From assembly GCF_001885215.1 (NCBI RefSeq), contig NZ_CP018091.1, positions 1,116,001 to 1,180,000 on the forward strand: a stretch of 64,000 nucleotides of DNA, in the 5' to 3' direction. Below are positions 49,637-59,867 of this stretch, piece by piece; within the stretch, counting starts at the first letter, position 1; each line of letters starts with the position of its first letter. Source of the DNA: Synechococcus sp. SynAce01 (GTDB taxonomy: Bacteria > Cyanobacteriota > Cyanobacteriia > PCC-6307 > Cyanobiaceae). The notes under the pieces were generated by a model. The model saw only the letters and a list, made by a program, of their open reading frames with translations. It did not search any database and was not told the origin of the DNA. The position numbers and the translations under genes were made by a program.

Positions 49637-51928
49637 TCAACCTGCTGGGGGAAAAGCGCCGCGCACCAGCACCGGCACCCGTTTGAAGGCCGGCGTGCCG
49701 CTGCGGGCATCCACCTTGGTGCGGATGATGGCGTTCACCTCGGGATAGAACATCAGAGCCGCCCCTTCGCGGATCTCGCCGGGGATGATCTCGATGTTGG
49801 TAAGCACGCCGGCTTCGCCCTGCACCGACACCCGCTGGTGGGCGCTCAGGCCGGAGCGGGCCAGATCGCCGCGGTTCATCAGGATCGTCTGGCGGTGCGG
49901 CATGCCCCGGTAGGCATCGCCGGCTTTGTAGACCACCGTGTTGTGCTGGCCGTAGCTGCGGGCTGTGATCAAGGCCACCACCAAGCCGTGCTCGCCCGGC
50001 CCCAGGTCACCGAAGTGGGCCGGCTCAGGCAACTCCAGCGCCGGCAGGGGCGTGGCCTGCATCCGTGCTCGCCCCGATGGTGTCGGGAAGCGGGGCTGCT
50101 CGAACAGCCGCCCCTCCACGCTGAATTCCCCGTTATTGGCATCGATCCGGGCGATCGGCCCATAGCCGGGCACGGTGCGGGCGATCAACTGGCGCACGTA
50201 CACCGGATCCTGCAGGCGTTCCCAGTCGATTGGATCGCGGCCCATCAGCCGCATGGCCAGCTCGGCGAGAAAGCCCACCTCGCTGATCAGATCGGCGCGC
50301 TTGAGGTGGCTGCTGCCGGGTTCGTTGAGGCGCACAAAATTGTTGCCCGATTCAGTCGTGGTGCGGTGTGGTGTTTCGAAGCGGTTGAACACCGGCAACA
50401 CCAGGGTGGTGCGGGCCGCCAGGCCGTGGAAATGTCCCTGGTTGGGCTTGGTGGCGAGATAGAAGATCGTGTCGATGCGGCCCAGGGCCTGCCGGGCCTG
50501 CTCGGAATCGGGGTTGGCCCCCCAGAGATTGCCCCCCAGGCAGAGCAGGCTGTCGACGGCTCCGGCCTCGGCCGCCTCGATCAAGGCGCGGGTGTCATAG
50601 CCGGGCACCCGACTGAGCGGACGGCCCAGCAGGGTTTCCAGGGCTTTTTGCATCTCGGCGCGCAGCTTTACGGTCACGCCCATCGAGCCGAAGCCCTGCA
50701 CGTTGGAGTGGCCGCGGATCGGCATCGTGCCCGCCCCCGGACGTCCGACGTTGCCGCTGAGCAGGGCGGTGTTGGCGATGGCATGCACATTGGCCGTGCC
50801 GTTGGCCTGGTGGGTGATGCCCATCGCCCAGGCGAACACCACCCCCTTGGCCCGGCCGATCACGGCGGCGGTCTCCTCCAGCTCTTCGCGGCTGAGGCCG
50901 CAGCAGCTGGTGATCGCCTCCCAGGAGGTTGACTTCAGCGCTTCCACCACGGCCTGCCAGCCCTCGGCGTGGGCCTTGAGGAAGTCGAACTTGATGCTGC
51001 CGGCCTCCAGCAGTGCCTTCTGGAGGCCCAGGAACACGGCCGTGTCGCTGCCGGGAATTGGCTGCAGGAACAGCGAGGCGATCGTCGAGCCCCGCAGCAT
51101 CGACTTGATCGGAAAGGCCGGCGAGCCGAACTTGAGCAGCCCCACCTCCAGCACCGGATTGATCACGATCACGCTGCCGCAGCGCTCCCGCAGGTGGATC
51201 AGCTCATTCATCAGCCGCGGGTGGTTGGCCGGCGCGTTGGAGCCCACCAGCACCACGCAATCAGACTGCTGCAGGCTCTCCAGGCTCACCATCGAAGTGC
51301 CCGAGCCGAACACCTCGCCCAGCCCCACGGTGGAGGGGGCATGGCAGAGGTCGGAGCAGTCGGCCAGGTTGTTGGAGCCCCAGGCCCGCAGCAGCAACTG
51401 CAGCAGATAGGCCGCCTCGTTGGAGGAGCGGCCGGAGCTGTAGGAGGCCACCCGCTCCGGCGGGCGCTGGAAGGCGGCTTCAGCCAGCTCAAACACGTCG
51501 TCCCAGCCGAGGCGCTCGTAATGGCTTCCGCCCTCACGCAGGATCAGGGGATGGCTGAGGCGACCGAGGCGATCGGCCTCCATCGAACTCAGGCGCTGCA
51601 GTTCCGCCAGGCTGCGCTGCGCGAACACCCCCTCAGACACGGCCGGTTGCAGTTCCGCCGCAATCGCCTCGACGCTCTTGAGGCAGCGCTGCAGCGGTTG
51701 CCCCAGCTCATCGCGGAAGCCGCCGTTCTGGCCGCCTGTGCCCCAGGCACAGGACAGGCAGGCGCTCTTGTGCAGCAGTGTTTGCCAGAGCAGCGGGCCT
51801 TTGGGCGAGAGGGTCGCCTTGGCCCAGCCATCGATCACCGGCCAGCCGCCACCTACGGCCGGGGTGCCGGGATCAGCAGGGGAAGGTTCTGGAGTGGTTT
51901 TGGCGGAAGCGGAGACCCTGTCACCCAT
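49637..51928 (-). CDS. FdhF/YdeP-family molybdopterin oxidoreductase
   Basis: 763 residues, close to YdeP-family length. An N-terminal CLSCAWG motif plus a further Cys suggests a 4Fe-4S site. Mo-bis-MGD contacts follow: VASYSSGRSSNEAAYLLQLL, NLADCSDLCHAPSTVGL (possible Mo-ligand Cys), GRPGAGTMPIRGHSNVQGFG and the C-terminal SYGQHNTVVYKAGDAYRGMP. YdeP of E. coli aids acid resistance, and other members resemble formate dehydrogenase; the substrate here is unknown. It stands alone, convergent with moaA, which with mobA makes its cofactor. An FdhD-like sulfurtransferase is not in the window. Confidence 0.85.
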   Translation of the reverse strand: MGDRVSASAKTTPEPSPADPGTPAVGGGWPVIDGWAKATLSPKGPLLWQTLLHKSACLSCAWGTGGQNGGFRDELGQPLQRCLKSVEAIAAELQPAVSEGVFAQRSLAELQRLSSMEADRLGRLSHPLILREGGSHYERLGWDDVFELAEAAFQRPPERVASYSSGRSSNEAAYLLQLLLRAWGSNNLADCSDLCHAPSTVGLGEVFGSGTSMVSLESLQQSDCVVLVGSNAPANHPRLMNELIHLRERCGSVIVINPVLEVGLLKFGSPAFPIKSMLRGSTIASLFLQPIPGSDTAVFLGLQKALLEAGSIKFDFLKAHAEGWQAVVEALKSTSWEAITSCCGLSREELEETAAVIGRAKGVVFAWAMGITHQANGTANVHAIANTALLSGNVGRPGAGTMPIRGHSNVQGFGSMGVTVKLRAEMQKALETLLGRPLSRVPGYDTRALIEAAEAGAVDSLLCLGGNLWGANPDSEQARQALGRIDTIFYLATKPNQGHFHGLAARTTLVLPVFNRFETPHRTTTESGNNFVRLNEPGSSHLKRADLISEVGFLAELAMRLMGRDPIDWERLQDPVYVRQLIARTVPGYGPIARIDANNGEFSVEGRLFEQPRFPTPSGRARMQATPLPALELPEPAHFGDLGPGEHGLVVALITARSYGQHNTVVYKAGDAYRGMPHRQTILMNRGDLARSGLSAHQRVSVQGEAGVLTNIEIIPGEIREGAALMFYPEVNAIIRTKVDARSGTPAFKRVPVLVRGAFPPAG

Positions 51929-52011
51929 CTGCGCGACCGGCGAAGGAAAATCACGCTAACGACCACACCCCTGATTACGGTCAAGACAATCCACTCGCAT
52001 CAGTTCAACCG

Positions 52012-52521
52012 ATGAAATCGAGCCGTTTCGCCATCCACTTGGGATTCGCTGTGGCATTCGGCTTTGCCGTGGCGGGGTTATCGAGCTGTGCAGGGCCCGA
52101 GGCCAACCAGGGGAGCCTCTCCAGCCCACCAGCGCAGGATGCCAGCCTTGCCACGAAGTCTGAGCCTTTGCTGATCCGCTCCGGCGATTTTGTTTCCGGC
52201 GAGCATCCCACCAAAGGCTCTGCACAACTGGTGAAGGAGAACAACCAGCATCGCCTGGAATTGGATCAGGATTTTTCAACTTCAACATCTGGCCCTGACC
52301 TGGTTGTGGTCTTGCATCGCAAGGCCGATGTGATTGCCTCCACCACGCCACCAGCTTTCCCGCTTAACGAAGGTGATTACGTACTGCTTGCTCCCCTGAA
52401 GAGCTTCAGCGGCGCCCAGATGTATCCGATTCCAGAGAGCGTCAATCTCGAAGAGTTCAGATCAGCAACAATCTGGTGCCGGCGATTCAATGCCACGTTT
52501 GGTTCTGCCACATTGCAATAA
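52012..52521 (+). CDS. DM13-domain lipoprotein
   Basis: 169 residues from the ATG at 52012; the open frame upstream is a shadow of the YdeP gene. The signal peptide ends in a lipobox LSSCAG (Cys near residue 24). The DM13 domain shows SGDFVSGEHPTKGSAQLVKE, PDLVVVLHRKAD, YVLLAPLKSFSGAQMYPIP and the late IWCRRFNATFGSATL. DM13 is predicted to be a redox (DOMON-like) module with a conserved Cys. Probably lipid-anchored at the periplasmic side. No operon partner; it is divergent from the YdeP-type gene, with 83 bases between starts. Confidence 0.87.
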   Translation: MKSSRFAIHLGFAVAFGFAVAGLSSCAGPEANQGSLSSPPAQDASLATKSEPLLIRSGDFVSGEHPTKGSAQLVKENNQHRLELDQDFSTSTSGPDLVVVLHRKADVIASTTPPAFPLNEGDYVLLAPLKSFSGAQMYPIPESVNLEEFRSATIWCRRFNATFGSATLQ

Positions 52522-52626
52522 GTGATCTCTGGCGTCCTTCAGTTGGGGGCAGTGGAAACGTGCCACCGTTGAGTTCAGCGCTTAGCTTTGATTTTGCGCG
52601 AGGTCTCGGTTTCGCACGTGGACCTG

Positions 52627-53250
52627 ATGGCTGATTCGATCACCCCAGCCTTGCAGCGTCGCATCGGCCTCACCGGGGGCATTGCCAGTGGCAAAAGCAG
52701 TGTTGGGCGGATTCTTAGCGGCAGCTACGGGCTGCCCGTGCTGGATGCCGACGCCTACGCCCGCGACGCGTTAGCCCCGGGTACAGCGGCGACGCAGGCC
52801 GTGCAGGCCCGCTACGGCAACCTTGATCGAGCCGCCCTGGGGCGCATCGTGTTTGCCGATCCAGCCGAACGGCTCTGGCTTGAGCGCTTGGTGCACCCCT
52901 TGGTGCGCAGCCGCTTTGAGCAAGCCCTGGCACAATTCGCTGGGGCACCCTGCCTGGTGCTGATGATTCCGCTGCTCTATGAAGTGAATCTGCAGGGGCT
53001 CTGCAGCGAGGTCTGGCTGGTGGACTGCGACGAGGAGCAACAACTCCAGCGCCTGATCCAGCGTGACGGCTACAGCAGCGGTGAAGCCCGCGCCCGCATC
53101 AACGCCCAGTGGCCACTGGCCCGCAAGCGTGAGCTGGCCGATGTACTGATCAACAACCGCGGCGGCGAGGCCGAGCTGATCGAGCAGGTGCAGCGTCACT
53201 GGTTCTCGGCAAGCTGCCGTGATCCCTTCCCTCCAGCCGTCTCGCCATGA
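52627..53250 (+). CDS. coaE: Dephospho-CoA kinase
   Basis: 207 residues from the ATG at 52627. P-loop GLTGGIASGKSSV, substrate motif LDADAYARDAL and the lid region YSSGEARARINAQWPLARKR identify CoaE, which phosphorylates dephospho-CoA to finish coenzyme A. It overlaps the hydrolase gene by four bases (ATGA at 53247). In many cyanobacteria coaE lies near gatB or argJ, and gatB is 1.2 kb downstream on the other strand. Length and motif order are normal. Confidence 0.95.
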   Translation: MADSITPALQRRIGLTGGIASGKSSVGRILSGSYGLPVLDADAYARDALAPGTAATQAVQARYGNLDRAALGRIVFADPAERLWLERLVHPLVRSRFEQALAQFAGAPCLVLMIPLLYEVNLQGLCSEVWLVDCDEEQQLQRLIQRDGYSSGEARARINAQWPLARKRELADVLINNRGGEAELIEQVQRHWFSASCRDPFPPAVSP

Positions 53251-54407
53251 CACGAACAATTCGCTTCTTCGCCACCAACCGCGACCGGGAGCAATTGGGC
53301 CAACGCTTTGATCGCAATCAGCGAATCAAGCTGCAGAGCAGTGGATATCACTGGGTCGACACCCATATCTGCATGGGCCACTACCTAGCCACCACCAATC
53401 CCAACACCATTCCCGTCGATGCGGTGATTTCGCCCTCCACCGAGCGGGTGTTCGACAAATTCCTTGCCAAGCCTGAAATCAGAAAGGTGGTGATCGGCAT
53501 CCATGGCTTCAATGTGCCGTTGCATGGCGCCATCACCTCCTTTTCCCTGTTAGCTGAAGCCCTGGCCGCCACCCTTGAGGCCAGGGGCCTTTCCCTGGTG
53601 CTGGATCCCGAGCCAGCAGCAACAACCACTGGCGTGAGCCCTCCACCAGCCGCCGCCGCTCCGGGCCGAGCTGTGCAAAAGGATCAGATCGCCTTCGTGG
53701 GGTTCTCCTGGCCTTCAGACGGCCGCCTGCTGGCCTACCAATCCGACCGGCTGGAGGCGGCCCAGTCGGCGAACGCCCTGGCCAACCTGATCGCCAACAT
53801 CCGCGCCGCCAACGACAGCGTCGAGGTGGATGTGATCGCCCACAGCATGGGCAGCTATCTGGTCTGCAGCATGCTCAAAAGCCTGGTGGACCGCTCTGCC
53901 TGGCCCTACCGGGCCTGGGAGAACAACGCGATCGGCCGCTCGATCGCCCAACGGCTGAAGCGGCGCGACGATGCCGGTAGCAGTTCGTTCATCGATCGCC
54001 TGATCCTGCTGGCTCCCGATGTGGAGCGCCGCGAAGTCACCCAGTGCCACAACATCAACATTAACTCCGAGCTGTTGGACTACAACGGGCCGTTCCACGA
54101 CGGTTTGAAGCATCTGGTCGGCCATACGTACCTGTTCTATTCGCGGAATGACTCCGCCCTGAAAGCCTCAGTGCTCGAAAAAGATGCCCTGCGCGAACCC
54201 TTCCAGAAGGTGAAAGAGCTTGTGGCCGGCGCCGACATCGACAAGCGCTGGGAGAGCAGCCTCGGCCTCAACCCGCTGCCCTCGCTTGCTCCAGCCAACA
54301 TGACCGGCTTCAACGCCACCATGCTCACCAACCGCTCCATCGACCACGGTGATTATTTCGACGCCCCCCAGATCATCGAAACGATGGCCCAGCTGCTGGC
54401 GGATTAG
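53247..54407 (+). CDS. Alpha/beta hydrolase (DUF900-like)
   Basis: 386 residues with no signal peptide. The start RTIRFFATNRDREQLGQRFD and VVIGIHGFNVPLHGAITSF are typical of DUF900-type hydrolases. The nucleophile elbow is AHSMGS (Ser in H-S-M-G). Candidate Asp (LLAPDVERRE) and His (RSIDHGDY) complete a triad. A Pro/Ala-rich insert (~residues 118-138) breaks the domain. It is coupled to coaE by ATGA. Substrate is unknown: esterase or lipase-like. Confidence 0.8.
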   Translation: MTRTIRFFATNRDREQLGQRFDRNQRIKLQSSGYHWVDTHICMGHYLATTNPNTIPVDAVISPSTERVFDKFLAKPEIRKVVIGIHGFNVPLHGAITSFSLLAEALAATLEARGLSLVLDPEPAATTTGVSPPPAAAAPGRAVQKDQIAFVGFSWPSDGRLLAYQSDRLEAAQSANALANLIANIRAANDSVEVDVIAHSMGSYLVCSMLKSLVDRSAWPYRAWENNAIGRSIAQRLKRRDDAGSSSFIDRLILLAPDVERREVTQCHNININSELLDYNGPFHDGLKHLVGHTYLFYSRNDSALKASVLEKDALREPFQKVKELVAGADIDKRWESSLGLNPLPSLAPANMTGFNATMLTNRSIDHGDYFDAPQIIETMAQLLAD

Positions 54408-54433
54408 CCGTGTGGTTCCAGCAGGTTGTTGCG

Positions 54434-55915
54434 CTAACCCTTCAGCTTTTCGGCCAGAATCCGGTTGGCGAGCTTGGGATCGGCGCGGCCGCCGGTGCGT
54501 TTCATCAGCTGGCCCACGAAGAAACCCTGCAGCTTGTTTTTACCGCCTCGGAACGCCTCCACCTCGGCTGGATGGGCCGCCAGCAGCTCCGCCACGATCG
54601 CCGTGATCGCCGCTGGGTCGCTGATCATGCCCAGACCGCGGTCGGCCACGATCGCCTGGGCGGAACCACCCTGCTCCAGCAGCTCCGGCAGAAGATCTTT
54701 GGCGATCTTGCCGCTGATGGTGCCGTCGTCGATCAGCTGCACCAATTCCGCCAGCTGCGCAGGCTTGAGGGGCAATTCGGTGATCGACATCTTGCCGGCA
54801 TTGAGATGGGCGGCGATGTCGCCCGTGACCCAGTTGGCCACTCCCTTGGCGTCGGCACCAGCCGCCACGGCGGCTTCGAAGTATTCGGCCATGGCGCGCT
54901 CATCGGTGAGCACCCGGGCGTCGTAGATTGAGAGCCCTAGGGCATCGGCGTAACGATGGCGCTTGGCGGCAGGCAGCTCGGGCAGCTCGGCGCGCCAGCC
55001 CTCGCGCCGCTCGGCACTCACCTCAATCGGTCCCAGATCCGGCTCGGGGAAGTAGCGGTAATCGCTGCTGCCCTCCTTGCTGCGCATGCTGCGGGTGTGC
55101 TGCTTGCTCTCATCCCAGAGGCGTGTTTCCTGAAAGATCGGCTCGCCGGCCTCGATCGCCTTGATCTGACGGGCGATTTCGTGGTCACAGGCCTTCTGGA
55201 TCGCCGAGAAGGAGTTCATGTTCTTGATCTCCACCTTCACGCCGAAGGGATCGTTGGGTCCGCGCCGCACCGAGATGTTCACATCGCAGCGCAGGGATCC
55301 TTCCTGCATGTTGCCGTCGCTGACGCCCAGATAACGCATGATCCGGCGGATTTCTGAGGCGTATTCGGCCGCCTCCCGGCCCGTGCGCAGATCGGGCTTG
55401 GAAACAATCTCGGCTAGGGCCACACCGGCGCGGTTGTAATCCACCAGCGAATGGGTGCTGCCGGCCAGACGATCGCTGCCGGCATGCACAAGCTTGCCGG
55501 CATCTTCTTCCATGTGCAGCCGCTCGATGCCGATCGTCTTGAGGTAGGTGTCTTTTCCCTTTTCGGCCACTTCCACCTCGATCCAGCCGTTTTCGGCGAT
55601 CGGCTGATCGAACTGGGAGATCTGGTAGTTCTTGGGCAGGTCGGGATAGAAATACTGCTTGCGGTCGAACTTGCTGTGCTCGGCCACCTGCAGATTGAGG
55701 GCCAGAGCCGCCTTCACCGCATACTCGAGCACCTTCTGATTCAGCACCGGCAGGGTGCCGGGCAACCCCAGCACCACCGGATCGATGTGGCTGTTGGGCT
55801 GGTCGCCGAAGTTGGTGGAGGCGGCGGTGAAGATCTTGCTGGCCGTACCCAGCTGCACGTGGGTTTCCAGGCCGATCACGGCCTCCCAGCCCTCATGTCC
55901 AATCGCCGAAGCCAT
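54434..55915 (-). CDS. gatB: Aspartyl/glutamyl-tRNA amidotransferase subunit B
   Basis: 493 residues from the ATG at 55915. It is the tRNA-binding subunit of GatCAB, which converts misacylated Glu-tRNA(Gln) and Asp-tRNA(Asn) to the amides. Motifs: EAVIGLETHVQLGTASKIFT, DPVVLGLPGTLPVLN, YFYPDLPKNYQISQ and EGSLRCDVNISVR, ending with the YqeY-like tail (GKNKLQGFFVGQLMKRTGG). Earlier Mets to 56035 are rejected as they add non-conserved residues. It is a single gene, converging with the hydrolase and divergent from thiO. Confidence 0.96.
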   Translation of the reverse strand: MASAIGHEGWEAVIGLETHVQLGTASKIFTAASTNFGDQPNSHIDPVVLGLPGTLPVLNQKVLEYAVKAALALNLQVAEHSKFDRKQYFYPDLPKNYQISQFDQPIAENGWIEVEVAEKGKDTYLKTIGIERLHMEEDAGKLVHAGSDRLAGSTHSLVDYNRAGVALAEIVSKPDLRTGREAAEYASEIRRIMRYLGVSDGNMQEGSLRCDVNISVRRGPNDPFGVKVEIKNMNSFSAIQKACDHEIARQIKAIEAGEPIFQETRLWDESKQHTRSMRSKEGSSDYRYFPEPDLGPIEVSAERREGWRAELPELPAAKRHRYADALGLSIYDARVLTDERAMAEYFEAAVAAGADAKGVANWVTGDIAAHLNAGKMSITELPLKPAQLAELVQLIDDGTISGKIAKDLLPELLEQGGSAQAIVADRGLGMISDPAAITAIVAELLAAHPAEVEAFRGGKNKLQGFFVGQLMKRTGGRADPKLANRILAEKLKG

Positions 55916-56018
55916 TCCGCTCTCCCGGCTTGCGCCTGTTGTGGAAACGATCCTATGCAGGGGACTGTTGGGCGCGGCCGCCATCACCCCGCTGCTGGCG
56001 CTTGGATAGTTTGAGTCC

Positions 56019-57248
56019 ATGACAGGCCTGCGCACGGATCAAGTCTCGGCAAGCCGGTCCTTTGCAGAAGGCGACGCTGATCCGGTGCTGGTTCTCGGTG
56101 GCGGCCTGATCGGTCTGGCGATCGCCCACCAGCTGGCCCGTCGCGGCGAGTGTGTTCGGGTGCTGAGCCGCCGCCGCAACGAGGCGGCGGGCTTTGTCGC
56201 CGCCGGCATGCTCGCGCCCCATGCCGAGGGGCTGGAGGGGGCCATGCTCGCCCTGGGTCAACGCAGCCTGGCGTTGCTGCCCCAGTGGGTGGGCCAGCTC
56301 GAAGCCGACAGCGGCCTGCCCTGCGGCCTGCTGCGCTCAGGGATCGTGGTGCCCTTCACCACCAGCGCCGAGCGAGGGGCCTACCCCACCGCTTCGCTGG
56401 GGCAACCGCTCGATCGCGCCGAACTGGAAGCCGAAATCCCGGGCATCGGCGCAGACTTTTGCTGCGGGCTGCTGTTCGCCCAGGACGGCCAGATCGACAA
56501 CCGCCGCCAGTTGATGCGCGCCCTGGAGCGGGCTTGCGTCGAGCGGGGCGTGGCCTTCGCCGAGGGCACCGAGGTGCTGGAACTGATGAGCGATGGCCAG
56601 CGGGTGCTCAGCGGGGTGCGCCTGATCGGCGCCGGTGGCCTGGTGCGCAGCCTGGCCTGTCGCCGGGCCGTGTTGGCCTGCGGGGCCTGGAGCGCCAGCC
56701 TGCTGCCCGGCTTGCCGGTGGTGCCGATCAAGGGGCAGATGCTCTCCCTGCAGGCCCCCCGCCGGGCCCTGCGCCGGGTGCTGTTCGGGCCCGGCACCTA
56801 TCTGGTTCCCCGCGAGGACGGCCTGATTGTGGTGGGAGCCACCAGCGAACCGGAGGCCGGCTTCGCCGCTGGGCTCACGCCCCGGGGCCAGCAGCAGCTG
56901 GAGGCCGGCCTCACCGCCCTGTTGCCGGCGGCGGCCAGCTGGCCGCCGATGGAGCGCTGGTGGGGGTTTCGTCCGGGCACGCCCGATCAGGCTCCCTTGC
57001 TTGGCCCCAGTCCGATCGAGGGGTTGTGGCTGGCCACCGGCCACTACCGCAACGGTGTGCTGCTCGCGGCTGTCACAGCAGAGCTGATCACCGCCCAGGT
57101 GAGCGGCGATCAAGCCAGGGATGGATCAGGCGAGCCAAGCCGACGCAGCGTTTTGTCGGCCGCCAACGCCGCTTTGTTGGCCAACTTCCGCTTCGACCGC
57201 TTCGCTGTTCAGCCGCAAAGCGCTCAGGGCTCCACGCGCCAGACCTGA
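56019..57248 (+). CDS. thiO: Glycine oxidase ThiO
   Basis: 409-residue DAO-type flavoprotein. The FAD loop is [20 protein letters not shown], with [13 protein letters not shown] next, then the central [13 protein letters not shown] and the C-terminal substrate loop [20 protein letters not shown], ending in [12 protein letters not shown]. It oxidises glycine to iminoacetate for thiazole synthesis of thiamine. thiG is not in the window. Its first ~20 residues are non-conserved. The 3' end overlaps the convergent ndk by 25 bases. Confidence 0.9.
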   Translation: MTGLRTDQVSASRSFAEGDADPVLVLGGGLIGLAIAHQLARRGECVRVLSRRRNEAAGFVAAGMLAPHAEGLEGAMLALGQRSLALLPQWVGQLEADSGLPCGLLRSGIVVPFTTSAERGAYPTASLGQPLDRAELEAEIPGIGADFCCGLLFAQDGQIDNRRQLMRALERACVERGVAFAEGTEVLELMSDGQRVLSGVRLIGAGGLVRSLACRRAVLACGAWSASLLPGLPVVPIKGQMLSLQAPRRALRRVLFGPGTYLVPREDGLIVVGATSEPEAGFAAGLTPRGQQQLEAGLTALLPAAASWPPMERWWGFRPGTPDQAPLLGPSPIEGLWLATGHYRNGVLLAAVTAELITAQVSGDQARDGSGEPSRRSVLSAANAALLANFRFDRFAVQPQSAQGSTRQT

Positions 57249-57682
57249 TCGGCGGGCGTCCAGTCGCTCAGCTCGGAGGGCTCGAACCAGAGGCCGATCT
57301 CAAAATCAGCGGTTTCAGGGGCATCGGAGCCGTGGATCACGTTGCGACCGATGTTCACCGCCAGATCGCCGCGGATCGTGCCGGGCTCGGCCTCCAGCGG
57401 CTTGGTGGCGCCGATCAGCTTGCGGGCACTGGCGATCACACCATCGCCTTCCCAGACCATCGCCACCACGGGACCACTGGTGATGAACTCCACCAAGCCG
57501 GCGAAGAACGGCCGCTCGCTGTGCACCCCGTAATGGCTTTCAGCCAGCTCACGGCTGGGCACCAGCTGCTTGAGGCCCACCAGCTTGAAGCCCTTGCGCT
57601 CGAAGCGGCCGAGGATCTCGCCCACCAGCCCCCGCTGGACGCCATCGGGCTTGATGGCAAGGAAGGTGCGTTCGACGGCCAT
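57224..57682 (-). CDS. ndk: Nucleoside diphosphate kinase
   Basis: 152 residues from the ATG at 57682; upstream in-frame codons are not conserved. [20 protein letters not shown] is the NDK start, and the phosphohistidine is in [13 protein letters not shown] (N-x-x-H-G-S-D). It equalises nucleoside triphosphate pools using ATP. A conserved [15 protein letters not shown] (Kpn loop) precedes it. The end overlaps the end of thiO; neither conserved domain is affected. Confidence 0.97.
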   Translation of the reverse strand: MAVERTFLAIKPDGVQRGLVGEILGRFERKGFKLVGLKQLVPSRELAESHYGVHSERPFFAGLVEFITSGPVVAMVWEGDGVIASARKLIGATKPLEAEPGTIRGDLAVNIGRNVIHGSDAPETADFEIGLWFEPSELSDWTPADQVWRVEP

Positions 57683-57900
57683 GGAAAGAGCGTTGGTGTG
57701 AGCCCCCATCGTCTGCGGCAGGGCCGCCCATTGGCAAGCCGAGCGCAGGGCTTCCCCAGCCACTCAGCCTGAGAGGGGCCAATCCAGACCCATGGGGAGA
57801 TCGGGGAATGGAGGGGGCTGGCCCGTTGAGCGTGTCCAACGAGGTTCTGCGGACCGCCTCATTAGATTTCGGGTTCGTCCCCACGCACCGCCGCGCACCG

Positions 57901-59853
57901 ATGGTGCTTGCCGATTCGCTTCCCCCCTCCGCGTCCGCCTGGTGCGCCGCCGACGGCGCCGCTCTCTATGGCGTAGACGGCTGGGGCGATCCCTATTTCA
58001 GTGTCAGCGAGCGCGGCCATGTGATGGTGCAGCCCCGCGGCGAACGCGGCGGCGCCCTCGATCTGGTGGAACTGGTGCGGGGGCTGCAGGGCCGCGATCT
58101 CTCCCTGCCGCTGCTGATCCGCTTCGACGACATCCTCGAAGACCGGCTGGAGCGGCTCCACGCCGCCTTTGAGAGAGCGATCGCCCAGTACGGCTACGCC
58201 GGCCGCTACCAGGGCGTTTTCCCGGTGAAATGCAACCAGCAGCGCCACGTGGTGGAGCAGCTGATGGAAAGCGGCCGCCGCTGGCACTTCGGGCTCGAGG
58301 CCGGCAGCAAGGCCGAACTGCTGATCGCCCTGTCGCTGCTCGACGACCCCGAGGCCCTGCTGATCTGCAACGGCTACAAAGACCAGCGCTACATCGAGAC
58401 GGCGATCCTGGCCCGCCGGCTCGGCCGCCAGCCGGTGGTGGTGATCGAGCAGGCCGATGAGGTCGAGCCGATCATTGCCGCCAGCCGGGCCCTCGGCTCA
58501 GCGCCCTTGATCGGCGTGCGGGCCAAGCTCTCGAGCCGCAGCACCGGCCGCTGGGGCAGTTCGGTGGGCGAGCGGGCCAAGTTCGGTCTCTCGGTGCCCG
58601 ACCTGCTGGCCACCCTCGACACCCTGCGCCAGGCGGATCTGCTCGGCGAATTGCGCCTGCTGCACTTCCACGTGGGCAGCCAGATCAACGACATCGCCGT
58701 GCTCAAGGACGCCCTGCAGGAAGCCGGTCAGATCTACGTGCAGCTGGCCCAGCTCGGTGCTCCGCTCGGTTACCTCGACGTGGGCGGCGGCCTCGGCATC
58801 GACTACGACGGCAGCCGCACCGCCACCGCCGCCTCCACCAACTACTCGCTGCAGAACTACGCCAACGATGTGGTGGCCACCGTGCGCGAGTGCTGCGAGC
58901 CCCACGGCATCCCCCTGCCCACCCTGGTGAGCGAGAGCGGCCGTGCGATCGCCAGCCATTTCAGCGTGCTGGTGTTCGACGTGCTCGGTGCTGGCCAGGT
59001 CAGTGGCGCGGTGCCGCCGCTGAGCGAGGGCGAACCACTGATTGTGCGCAACTTGCGCGACACCCTCTCGGCGATCGAGGCCGGCGCCGAGGCCAGCAGC
59101 GGCGACCACCTGCAAGAGGGCTGGAACGACGCGATCAAGTTCAAGCACGACGCCCTCTCCGCCTTCCGTCTCGGCTACCTGACCCTCACCGAGCGGGGAG
59201 CCGCCGAACGCCTCTACTGGGCCTGCTGCGAATCGATCGCCAGCCAGCTGGCCCGCTGGCCGGCCAGCGCCGCGATCCCCGATGAGCTGCGCACCCTGCC
59301 GGCGGCCCTGGCCAGCACCTACTACGCCAACTTCTCGGTGTTTCGCTCCGCCCCCGACACCTGGGCGATTGACCAGCTGTTCCCGGTGCTGCCGATCCAT
59401 CGCCTCAACGAACGCCCCAACCGCCTGGGCAGCTTCGCTGACCTCACCTGTGACTCCGACGGCAAGCTGGCCCGCTTCATCGATGCCGGCCAGGTGAAAC
59501 CGCTGCTCGAGTTGCATGACCTGCAGCCCGATGAGCCTTACTGGATCGGCCTGTTTCTCGGCGGCGCTTACCAGGAGGTGATGGGCAACCTGCACAACCT
59601 GTTCGGCAGCACCAATGCAGTCCATATCCGTCTTGGTGCCAATGGCAGCTACCGGGTCGAGCATGTGGTGAGGGGCAACACCAATGCCGAGGTGCTCGAA
59701 GCGATGGAACACGAACCCGACCAACTGCTTGAGCGTCTGCGCCTGGCCAGTGAGGCGGCCATCGACCGGGGCGACCTGCCAATCCGCGATGCCCAGCGGC
59801 TGATGGCCCACCTGGAAGGCAGCCTGCGCCAGACCACTTACCTGCAGACCTGA
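57901..59853 (+). CDS. speA: Biosynthetic arginine decarboxylase
   Basis: 650 residues from the ATG at 57901; a GTG at 57829 and an ATG at 57808 are alternatives. It makes agmatine from arginine, the first step of spermidine and putrescine synthesis, with PLP. The PLP lysine is in QGVFPVKCNQQRHVVE; HFHVGSQINDI and YLDVGGGLGIDYDG hold cofactor and barrel contacts, and the C-terminal domain has ELHDLQPDEPYWIGLFLGGA, followed by YQEVMGNLHNLFG. The family's large form is normal here. The cyclic-nucleotide-binding gene starts 14 bases downstream and may be co-transcribed. Confidence 0.95.
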   Translation: MVLADSLPPSASAWCAADGAALYGVDGWGDPYFSVSERGHVMVQPRGERGGALDLVELVRGLQGRDLSLPLLIRFDDILEDRLERLHAAFERAIAQYGYAGRYQGVFPVKCNQQRHVVEQLMESGRRWHFGLEAGSKAELLIALSLLDDPEALLICNGYKDQRYIETAILARRLGRQPVVVIEQADEVEPIIAASRALGSAPLIGVRAKLSSRSTGRWGSSVGERAKFGLSVPDLLATLDTLRQADLLGELRLLHFHVGSQINDIAVLKDALQEAGQIYVQLAQLGAPLGYLDVGGGLGIDYDGSRTATAASTNYSLQNYANDVVATVRECCEPHGIPLPTLVSESGRAIASHFSVLVFDVLGAGQVSGAVPPLSEGEPLIVRNLRDTLSAIEAGAEASSGDHLQEGWNDAIKFKHDALSAFRLGYLTLTERGAAERLYWACCESIASQLARWPASAAIPDELRTLPAALASTYYANFSVFRSAPDTWAIDQLFPVLPIHRLNERPNRLGSFADLTCDSDGKLARFIDAGQVKPLLELHDLQPDEPYWIGLFLGGAYQEVMGNLHNLFGSTNAVHIRLGANGSYRVEHVVRGNTNAEVLEAMEHEPDQLLERLRLASEAAIDRGDLPIRDAQRLMAHLEGSLRQTTYLQT

Positions 59854-59867
59854 CTGGAGCTGATGCC

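Noticed and set aside
58498-59811. 437-codon minus-strand frame opposite speA
   Set aside because: Antisense shadow of a strongly conserved gene; Gly/Val/Ala-rich with no motif.
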